From Deltaproteobacteria bacterium (GTDB taxonomy: Bacteria > Desulfobacterota > Deferrimicrobia > Deferrimicrobiales > Deferrimicrobiaceae), in NCBI GenBank assembly GCA_016218975.1, contig JACRCO010000097.1, forward strand, positions 1 to 64,000: a DNA stretch of 64,000 nt, in the 5' to 3' direction. The notes below the pieces were generated by a model. That model did not search any database, was not told where the DNA came from, and saw only the letters and a list, made by a program, of their open reading frames with translations. Of the stretch, positions 58,334-64,000 are shown one piece after another (positions within the stretch are counted from its first letter, which is position 1; each line of letters opens with the position of its first letter). A program made the translations under genes and the position numbers.

Positions 58334-58377
58334 CATGGCCGTATCCGCCGCAGTAGCAGAAGCATGGTGAGAAATGG
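58334..58377. repeat. Intergenic structured repeat, single unit (copy B)
   Basis: The unit shares GTATCCGCCGCAGTAGC (58341-58357) and, after two changed bases, GCATGGT-A-AAATGG with copy A at 12306-12354. The inner stem seen in copy A is broken here. The 10-mer CATGGTGAGA at 58363-58372 recurs at 270, 11453 and, inverted, 12273. It sits in the 121-nt gap between the cysteine-cluster gene and the tautomerase gene. Confidence 0.6.
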
Positions 58378-58385
58378 CGGCCAGG

Positions 58386-58589
58386 TCACTGCCCGCGCTT
58401 GCGCCGCACCGTGACGGTCTCTCCGGCGATCCCCCAGTTGTCGGTTTCCACCTCGTCGATCGTCACGACCGTGGTCGCCGGATTTTTCCCGAGCGTTTCC
58501 TTCAGGAGCCGCGTTACTCCCTCGATAAGCCGCGCCTTCTGCTCCGCCGTCGCCCCTTCCCGCGTTATCCGGATATTCACGTAAGGCAT
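58386..58589 (-). CDS. 4-oxalocrotonate tautomerase-family protein
   Basis: 67 residues. After removal of Met the N-terminus is the catalytic Pro (MPYVNIRIT), followed by EQKARLIEGVTRLLKETLGK and TTVVTIDEVETDNWGIAG. This matches the small single-domain tautomerases, which isomerise 2-hydroxymuconate-type enols, but many members have unknown substrates. GGGAGGTGG lies upstream of the ATG. No catabolic genes adjoin it. The C-terminus TVRRKRGQ is more basic than usual. Confidence 0.9.
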   Translation of the reverse strand: MPYVNIRITREGATAEQKARLIEGVTRLLKETLGKNPATTVVTIDEVETDNWGIAGETVTVRRKRGQ

Positions 58590-58656
58590 CTCGCCACCTC
58601 CCGCGCCATTAGGATGCAGAAAAAATCAAATCATACCATCAGGCTACGCACGCCTC

Positions 58657-58834
58657 ACGGGGTACCCCTCGCGGGGGACGCCTTGCCCGCCCGTCCATGG
58701 CCGTGCTGCGGCTCGCGAGCTCCTCGCTCGCTGCCATGGAGGGCAGCGTGCCGCGAGCGCATGGAGGCGCAGGAGCGGCCCGCCCTCCCTGGCTCCCGCT
58801 TCGTCGCTCGACGCCCCCGCGAGGGGCACCCCGT
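58657..58834. repeat. 178-bp non-coding element bounded by 21-bp inverted repeats
   Basis: Outer arms ACGGGGTACCCCTCGCGGGGG (58657-58677; 21 nt, shown as key ends ACGGGG and CGGGGG) and 58814-58834 pair at 20 of 21 positions. The interior is extremely GC-rich and holds further partial inverted repeats around CTCGCGAGC and CCATGG. No protein frame in it looks real. Nothing marks a transposase or target duplication. It may be a MITE-like or palindromic repeat element, or a very stable RNA structure. The whole gap 58590-58984 (395 nt) holds this element and the terminator at 58902-58937, and nothing else that I can support. Confidence 0.6.
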
Positions 58835-58901
58835 ATCGGCGGCTTGCCCGCTGTCCAAGAATGACTAATGCTGCATCCTTAAAGCGGAGGGTCGGTGGCA
58901 C

Positions 58902-58937
58902 AAAGAAAAAGGGCGGGGGCTCCCGGACCCCGCCCTT
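58902..58937 (-). terminator. Rho-independent terminator of the large lipoprotein gene
   Basis: On the reverse strand, AAGGGCGGGG (58937-58928) pairs perfectly with CCCCGCCCTT (58918-58909) across a 9-nt loop, followed by TTTTTCTTT. It lies 47 nt after the stop of the leftward gene at 58985. Confidence 0.88.
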
Positions 58938-58984
58938 CATTGGGGCAGCCGCCGCAGATGGCGGCTGCGGTTAAGATCGACGTT

Positions 58985-61396
58985 CTACTGCAACACGCCT
59001 CCGACCACCGCGGGCGCGCCGGTGACCGCGGGCTCGGCACCGATCGCGTCCGCGCCTGTGGTCGGGTCCGTCCACTCGGAGAGAGTGGGCAGGGTCAATG
59101 CGGCGTAAGGAGTGACGTCAAGGCTTGCGCATCCGCCCGGCGCCACCATCATGCGCTGCTCCTTCTCCAGGGCTTTCACGTAAAACGTGACGCCGCTCGC
59201 GGTCATCGCGCTTCCGTCAGGAATCGTGAACTCGGGGACCCAGCGGATCGAGGAGCCGGGCCCTCCCTGCGAGCAGTCCGCGGCCGATCCGGTATCCATG
59301 TCGACGCATGTGCCGGGGATGCCGTGTAAATCCCCGTAGCCGCTGTATTCGAGGTAGAACTTCGAGTTCAGGTATCTGCCCGCCTCGAGATGCGTATACG
59401 AAAGCTGAAGCGGAGGATCGAATTCAAGGAACGTTCCGCCCGATTGCAGCCCGACATACTGGTTCCAGTTGTTGGGCCCGGTCTCCCATGTGTAGTAGAC
59501 GGACAGGTTGCTGCGTGCCTGCCACGCGCATGTAGTGTTGCCGGTGTTGTCCCAGCCGCATGCGAGCTGGGACAGGTTGGACGACGACGGGTCGAACAGC
59601 GGCCCCGTCATAAGGCCCCATGGGAAGGAACTGCTGGAAGAAGAGGAAACCACCGCGCTTCCTCCGTCAAGAAGCAGCAGGGTGCTCGAGTTGAAGGTAT
59701 AGGAGGCGTATGAAGCCGAGCCCGGCGCGGTCTGCTGGAAAGCGGAGGTATCCTTGAACGGATTCTGCCCGCCCAGGCTTGCGGCATCAGGGCAGTTTTC
59801 GAAACAGGCCAGCGTTGACGGGATCGTTTCAGTTGGGCTCACGACGACTTCCGTGTACGAAATGACCTCGGTGGCGTTGTCCGCCGCGCAGGCGAACGTG
59901 TTGTTCGGCGGCTCGCCCGACGGCGTGCATCCCTGGAGCTTGATCTGGACGCTGCCGCCCAGCGCCTGCGACCAGAAGAAAAGCTCGGGATACCGCAGCG
60001 CATTAATGTTGATGTCGACCGGGGTCATGTCCACCCAGGTGTAGTTGTTCTGCCTGTCCAGGTAGGCGGTCTTCGAGAATTTCGTGCCGTCCCAGAGGAC
60101 GCGGAACTGGTTGTCGGTGCCTGATGCCTGATCGAACTCGTTCATATCGAGCGGGATGTTCACGATGTCGCCGAGCGCAAGGGTCTTCCGGGTGTTCTTC
60201 TTCAGCTTGCCCCCCGCCACGAGGACCTGGTAAGCCGTTTCCGTGCCGCCGCCGGGGCCGAAGGTCTGCTTGTAGACCGTTTCCCCGTTCACGAGCGTCA
60301 CGTTGTCCTGGAACCAGGGGCCCCAATAGCCGATCCAGCCGCGGTAATCCTGTCCGCTCCGGGACAGGCGGACCGGGAACCCGGATTCGCGGGTGACCCT
60401 GGCGCCGTCGCTGTCATAAACCCCGTATCTCCATGCGGAGGAGTCGAAATTCTTCCGGTCCAGGCAGACGGTATCCCCGCCCACCCGCAGGAAATTGTTG
60501 TCGTTGAAGGCGATGGAGAATGATTTCGTCTGCGTGCCCTGGGGGGAGACGGACTGGGTATAGATCTTGCCCCCTCCATCCGCCGCGGAGTTGCGATCTA
60601 TCGCGACCTTCTCGGTGAATGTCATCGCCCCTTCAGGCCCGGTGAACCCGCCTAAGTCGAAAAATTTCAGTACTACTTTTCCGGTGCCGGTGTCCAATTC
60701 GGATTTCAGTACACCCTTGAACATTTCAGTGGTCTGCTCGACTCCGCCGGCGACGGGAAAAGCCTTGAAGTTGATCGTAAAAAGCCCATACGGGTTGTTG
60801 TCGCTTACGCCTTGGGTGATAACCGCTCTTGCGTAAATCACTTTCTCCGGTTCATGCTCGCTGGAGGGTTCGTGTATCCACGCTTTAACGATCTGGGGAG
60901 CGGTGTTGTCGGCGCGTGATGACACAACCGTCCACATCTCGTAACTTGGCATGTTCGCTCCCGAGGACTGGTTGGCCGACTGCTGGCCTCCCGCCGAAGC
61001 GGAATCGCGCCCCTTGCACTGGTTCGTGTCGACCTGCGCCTTGTAGGCCCCCTGGTTCAGCATCGAGCCGTAACGGGTCTGCCCAAGCATGCATAGAATC
61101 TCGTTCACGGTGTCGAATGCCTCGACCGAGCGCTCCTCCACGTAGACGTTGGCCCGGTCCGTAAAATAATCCGAAGTAGAGGGAATGGGAGGAGGGGACC
61201 GCCTTGCCGCCGCTCGTGCCGGTGAACTTCCTCCGCCGGATTGCGCGTCTACGACGCTGACCTTTTCGGCGACTGTCAGCGCGCTTGCCTCTCCTGTGCC
61301 GCCGCCCGCGCCTGCCGCTCCTCCTCCCCCGCCGCAGGAGGCCAGTAACACGGCGGAAACGAGAAGAAATGCCAGGGACCCACTGAATTTTCTCAT
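58985..61396 (-). CDS. Large exported lipoprotein, function unknown
   Basis: 803 residues. The signal MRKFSGSLAFLLVSAVLLAS ends at a Cys followed by five Gly (ASCGGGGG), a typical lipobox plus flexible linker. The mature chain is rich in Thr, Ser, Gly, Asn and Trp, with at least ten Cys spread along it, a run of seven Ser, and repeated beta-strand-like blocks such as GWIGYWGPWFQDNVTLVNGETVYKQTFGPGGG. No catalytic motif or heme site (CxxCH) is visible. It would be an outer-surface or periplasmic beta-rich protein. A promoter was not confidently found in the 187-nt gap above it; a terminator follows it. I do not recognise the family. Confidence 0.8.
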   Translation of the reverse strand: MRKFSGSLAFLLVSAVLLASCGGGGGAAGAGGGTGEASALTVAEKVSVVDAQSGGGSSPARAAARRSPPPIPSTSDYFTDRANVYVEERSVEAFDTVNEILCMLGQTRYGSMLNQGAYKAQVDTNQCKGRDSASAGGQQSANQSSGANMPSYEMWTVVSSRADNTAPQIVKAWIHEPSSEHEPEKVIYARAVITQGVSDNNPYGLFTINFKAFPVAGGVEQTTEMFKGVLKSELDTGTGKVVLKFFDLGGFTGPEGAMTFTEKVAIDRNSAADGGGKIYTQSVSPQGTQTKSFSIAFNDNNFLRVGGDTVCLDRKNFDSSAWRYGVYDSDGARVTRESGFPVRLSRSGQDYRGWIGYWGPWFQDNVTLVNGETVYKQTFGPGGGTETAYQVLVAGGKLKKNTRKTLALGDIVNIPLDMNEFDQASGTDNQFRVLWDGTKFSKTAYLDRQNNYTWVDMTPVDININALRYPELFFWSQALGGSVQIKLQGCTPSGEPPNNTFACAADNATEVISYTEVVVSPTETIPSTLACFENCPDAASLGGQNPFKDTSAFQQTAPGSASYASYTFNSSTLLLLDGGSAVVSSSSSSSFPWGLMTGPLFDPSSSNLSQLACGWDNTGNTTCAWQARSNLSVYYTWETGPNNWNQYVGLQSGGTFLEFDPPLQLSYTHLEAGRYLNSKFYLEYSGYGDLHGIPGTCVDMDTGSAADCSQGGPGSSIRWVPEFTIPDGSAMTASGVTFYVKALEKEQRMMVAPGGCASLDVTPYAALTLPTLSEWTDPTTGADAIGAEPAVTGAPAVVGGVLQ

Positions 61397-61517
61397 CTTC
61401 CTCCTCCTTCCTTTTTCGTCTGAGCGGCCGCAATTGAACGCGGCCGCAAAAGCGATTAATTCTTCTTAACGGAGGGGAAAGTGGAGGAGTTCAGTCAAAA
61501 TCGCCAAAAATTTGACG

Positions 61518-61550
61518 GGAAAAAGAAAGGGCTCCCGAAGGAGCCCTTTC
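61518..61550 (-). terminator. Rho-independent terminator of the atpZ-I-B-E operon
   Basis: Reverse strand: GAAAGGGCTCC (61550-61540), loop TTCG, GGAGCCCTTTC (61535-61525), a perfect 11-bp stem, then TTTTTCCC. It is 33 nt after the atpE stop. Confidence 0.9.
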
Positions 61551-61583
61551 GAAGTCGAGAACTGCTGTCCCGGTCGTCGCGGT

Positions 61584-61919
61584 TTAGAGCTTCCCCACGA
61601 GGATGAACGCGATGACAAGGGTGTAGATGACCAGGGACTCGATCAGCGCGAGACCGACGATCATCGGGATGAAGATCTTGTTCTGGGCGGAAGGATTGCG
61701 CGCGATTCCCTCCAGCCCGGCGGCGATGGCCTTGCCCTGGCCGAGCGCTCCGCCGAAGGATGCGATCGCTATGCCGAATCCGGCTGCCAACGCGATGAAG
61801 GTCTTTACGTTGCTCCCGCCCGCTGCGGCGGCAGCACCTTCTTCAGCGGCGAAGGCGACGGAGGCCGCTGCCACGACAAGCAGGGCCAGCAGAAAAGAAA
61901 TGGTGATTCTGCGGAACAT
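61584..61919 (-). CDS. atpE: F1Fo ATP synthase subunit c
   Basis: 111 residues from the ATG at 61919. A signal-like start (MFRRITISFLLALLVVAAASVAFA) and a short Ala/Gly linker precede the two-helix c subunit (FIALAAGFGIAIASFGGALGQG and IFIPMIVGLALIESLVIYTLVIAFILVGKL), joined by the polar loop RNP. E94 is the ion-binding carboxylate. Q61, S95 and Y99 occupy the positions of residues that bind or shape the Na+ site in sodium enzymes; the neighbouring Thr is Leu. The extra leader makes it longer than the usual 75-90 residues. It is the last gene of the Fo operon. Confidence 0.93.
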   Translation of the reverse strand: MFRRITISFLLALLVVAAASVAFAAEEGAAAAAGGSNVKTFIALAAGFGIAIASFGGALGQGKAIAAGLEGIARNPSAQNKIFIPMIVGLALIESLVIYTLVIAFILVGKL

Positions 61920-62005
61920 CGGGTGTCCCCCTTTCGGATTATGAAATCCCGCCGGGCGGATTTTCGTCCCCCGGCGCGGTTGATGCCCTTGCCCGTTTCT
62001 GCTCT

Positions 62006-62767
62006 TTAGTGTTCCTCGGCGTGCACCACCGCGCCCGAGATGTAGATCATCGAGAGCACCGTGAAGATGAACGCCTGCATGAACGAGACGAAAACGCCTA
62101 ACCCCATGAAAAGGGACGGCACCGCCCATCCCACGAACGCCAGCGCCATGAACCCGCCTACGACGGCGTGGTCGCCGGTGATGTTCCCCATGAGACGGAG
62201 GGAGAGGGAAAGCGGCCGTGCGAGGTGGGAGATGATCTCGATCGGCAGCATGATCGGCGCCAGCCACCAGACCGGCCCGAGGAAATGCTTGAAGTAGGGG
62301 AGCCCGTTTTCAACCACTCCGAAGATGTGCGTGGAAAGGAAGATGACGACTGCCAGGCCGACGGTGATGTTCATCTTCTGGGTCGGCGGAAGCAGCCCCG
62401 GAATGAGCCCCATCAGGTTCATGAACAGGATGAAGACGAAGCAGGTCGCAAGGAGCGGCATGTACTTCTTCGCATGGTGCCCCAGGATGTCCTCTCCGAT
62501 GCTCGTGAGGAACCCCAGGATCAGCTCGAAGAAATTGCGGAAGGTCAGGCGCGGTTCAGGGACTACCATCTCTTCGGGTTTCTTGCTCCCGACTACGAGA
62601 AAGCTCAAGACCGCGAGGAGACCGGCCACGAACAGCGCCGCGTATACGTAGTAGTACTGCTTCCCTCCGGGCAGGGCCATGAAGAAGGAAAACCCGTGCT
62701 CCTCTGCGGCCATCGCAGTCGCCGGCATGCACATCAACGCCGCGATTCCCGTCAGCCATCTGCGCAT
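62006..62767 (-). CDS. atpB: F1Fo ATP synthase subunit a
   Basis: 253 residues with a signal-like N-terminus (MRRWLTGIAALMCMPATAMAAEEHG). The core contains LMGLIPGLLPPTQKMNITVGLA and IEIISHLARPLSLSLRLMGNITGDHAVVG, where the second Arg of the ARPLSLSLRL helix is the essential residue for ion transfer to subunit c. It ends with YISGAVVHAEEH. It lies 86 nt before atpE and 15 nt after atpI. Confidence 0.96.
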   Translation of the reverse strand: MRRWLTGIAALMCMPATAMAAEEHGFSFFMALPGGKQYYYVYAALFVAGLLAVLSFLVVGSKKPEEMVVPEPRLTFRNFFELILGFLTSIGEDILGHHAKKYMPLLATCFVFILFMNLMGLIPGLLPPTQKMNITVGLAVVIFLSTHIFGVVENGLPYFKHFLGPVWWLAPIMLPIEIISHLARPLSLSLRLMGNITGDHAVVGGFMALAFVGWAVPSLFMGLGVFVSFMQAFIFTVLSMIYISGAVVHAEEH

Positions 62768-62782
62768 CGTTATTACCCCTCC

Positions 62783-63226
62783 TTACCCTGTCTTCTGTCC
62801 CACCGCCCTGGTCAGACCTTCGAGGAGGATCCCCAGGAAGAGGCAGGACAGGCCCAGCAGAAATCCAAGCGCGTCGAACCACCCGGAACGGATGACGAGA
62901 TAAACGACCGCCACCAGCCCGAGGAATTTCAGCACGTACTGGACGACGAACTCTTTACGGATCGGCCCGCCCCCGGGAAGCGCCTTTTCAAGGATCTTCC
63001 GTATGAGAAAGAAGTTCCCGTAGGCGATCGCTGCGCCGCACACGGCGCCCGGGAGCATCCCGAAACGCCCCGCGACGGCGATTCCGCCCAGGATCAATCC
63101 TGCGGAAAGGAGGATCTTCCTCTCCGCGGATCGAAGAGACGGGCCATCCGTTCCGTCCTTGCCCGCCCGGTGATCGCTGCCCGCCGGCGGATCCGTTTCG
63201 GCTCCGCCGGGAGCCTCACTTGCCAC
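62783..63226 (-). CDS. atpI: ATP synthase-associated membrane protein AtpI-like (subunit I)
   Basis: 147 residues from the GTG at 63226, overlapping the end of atpZ by 11 nt. After a hydrophilic, variable 45-residue start (ASEAPGGAETDPPAGSDHRAGKDG) come four hydrophobic helices (LLSAGLILGGIAVAGRFGMLPGAVCGAAIAYGNFFLI, FLGLVAVVYLVIRSGWF, LGFLLGLSCLFLGILLEGL). Position between atpZ and atpB identifies it as the AtpI-type protein that helps Fo assembly and c-ring formation. The N-terminal start is not certain. Confidence 0.82.
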   Translation of the reverse strand: MASEAPGGAETDPPAGSDHRAGKDGTDGPSLRSAERKILLSAGLILGGIAVAGRFGMLPGAVCGAAIAYGNFFLIRKILEKALPGGGPIRKEFVVQYVLKFLGLVAVVYLVIRSGWFDALGFLLGLSCLFLGILLEGLTRAVGQKTG

Positions 63227-63485
63227 CGGGCTTCCTCTTCTTCTCTTCGATCTTTTCCAGGTCTTTTTCCGACCGGACCGCGGACCGGTAGAGGCTCCGC
63301 ACGCCTGCCGCGAAACCGAACCCGAGCCACAAGATCGTAAGCCAGGGGCTGGTTCCGAGCCACTTGTCCAGGTAATACCCGACCGCCAAACCGACAACGA
63401 CCGAGATGGCCATTTCCAGGCCGAGGGCGCTGTACCTGCCCAGCTCCCGGAATAGTTCCCTGCGGTCCTGCTTGTTATCGGCCAC
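63216..63485 (-). CDS. atpZ: AtpZ/AtpI-type F1Fo ATPase accessory membrane protein
   Basis: 89 residues, GTG start at 63485. A charged N-terminus (ADNKQDRRELFRELGRYSALG) and two membrane helices (LEMAISVVVGLAVGYYLDKWLG and PWLTILWLGFGFAAGVRSLY) with a charged tail match the AtpZ family. These small proteins assist Fo assembly and ion handling. It is the first gene of the operon atpZ-I-B-E, 49 nt after hemL. Confidence 0.87.
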   Translation of the reverse strand: MADNKQDRRELFRELGRYSALGLEMAISVVVGLAVGYYLDKWLGTSPWLTILWLGFGFAAGVRSLYRSAVRSEKDLEKIEEKKRKPGGK

Positions 63486-63534
63486 GGTGTAAACCCATGT
63501 CTCCTACCACACAATACGAGACGCAGTCAATCGG

Positions 63535-64000
63535 TCATTTTCTCCTGTCGCTCCCGTCCGTCCGTGGCCTCCGCGACATGCTGCCATCCATGGCAGCAAC
63601 GGCATTCCGCGCGGCGTCGATGGTACGGTCCAGGTCCTTGCGGGTATGGGCAAGTGAGACGAAGCCCGCCTCGAATTGGGACGGGGCGATGTACACGCCG
63701 TTAGACAGCATCCCGTGGAAATATTTCGCGTACGCCGCGGTGTCGCTGCGCCTGGCGGTAGCGTAATCCACCACGGGGCCTTCCTGGAAAAAGACGGTCG
63801 ACATGGAGCCTACCCTGTTGGTCCACGACTTGACTCCGGACTTGTCGAAGACGCCGTAAAGGCCTTCGGCCAGGTAATCGGCTTTTTCTCCGAGCTTGCG
63901 ATACGTCCCCTTTTGCGACAGCTCGGTGAGGCACGCGATCCCCGCTGCCACCGCAAGGGGATTGCCGGACAGGGTACCCGCCTGGTATACGGGGCCTACC
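63535..64000 (-). CDS. hemL: Glutamate-1-semialdehyde 2,1-aminomutase, C-terminal fragment
   Basis: The visible 154 residues start at the window edge with VGPVYQAGTLSGNPLAVAAGIACL, a signature of HemL just after the PLP-lysine region, and continue through TYRKLGEKADYLAEGL, RVGSMSTVFFQEGPVVDY and FEAGFVSLAHTRKDLDRTIDAARNAV to a basic tail. It converts glutamate-1-semialdehyde to 5-aminolevulinate for haem synthesis. The catalytic lysine lies outside the window. It is directly upstream of the Fo operon on the same strand. Confidence 0.95.
   Translation of the reverse strand, partial: VGPVYQAGTLSGNPLAVAAGIACLTELSQKGTYRKLGEKADYLAEGLYGVFDKSGVKSWTNRVGSMSTVFFQEGPVVDYATARRSDTAAYAKYFHGMLSNGVYIAPSQFEAGFVSLAHTRKDLDRTIDAARNAVAAMDGSMSRRPRTDGSDRRK

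Overview
The window is a GC-rich bacterial chromosome segment that contains the replication origin. The gene order rpmH-rnpA-yidD-yidC-mnmE-mnmG-rsmG-parA-parB-atp (leftward) and dnaA-dnaN-gyrB-gyrA (rightward), the split ATP synthase (atpF'FHAGDC separate from atpZIBE), and the wealth of PAS/GGDEF/NtrC signalling proteins suggest a member of the former Deltaproteobacteria (Desulfobacterota/Geobacter-like). This is inference from gene content; no marker phylogeny was run. Both ends are cut: a Mg-chelatase-type AAA ATPase on the left and hemL on the right.

Layout. 1-3.2 kb: two closely related ECF sigma factors, an anti-sigma factor carrying two zinc-binding motifs, and a stand-alone receiver. 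3.4-11.2 kb: a leftward four-gene signalling operon (MASE3-GAF-PAS hybrid-length histidine kinase, NMT1/SsuA-like binding lipoprotein, second histidine kinase, NtrC-type sigma-54 activator). 11.5-15.4 kb: a conserved hypothetical, then a GAF-like protein coupled to a PAS-GGDEF-EAL protein. 15.4-20.4 kb: glmS/glmU (UDP-GlcNAc synthesis), a conserved hypothetical and a sorbosone-dehydrogenase-like protein. 20.4-20.7 kb: a non-coding repeat island. 20.7-26.6 kb: atpC-D-G-A-H-F-F', with atpD interrupted by an in-frame amber codon. 26.9-35.5 kb: origin-proximal segregation, tRNA-modification and membrane-insertion genes with two parS sites. 36.5-36.8 kb: AT-rich oriC candidate with two inverted DnaA boxes. 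36.8-57.8 kb: rightward replication, gyrase, cell-envelope chaperone (three SurA-like), cofactor and repair genes. 57.7-64 kb: leftward genes for a cysteine-cluster protein, a tautomerase, a large orphan lipoprotein, and the Fo genes atpE-atpB-atpI-atpZ behind hemL.

Genes near the origin run away from it on both sides, as expected for co-orientation with replication. The F1/stalk half and the membrane a/c half of one ATP synthase lie on opposite sides of oriC, about 35 kb apart.

The observations most worth following up are the amber codon in an otherwise full-length atpD, a family of short structured intergenic repeats (best copies near 12.3 and 58.3 kb), the repeat island beside atpC with a perfect palindrome resembling parS, and the kinase/binding-protein/kinase/NtrC operon with duplicated kinase cores.
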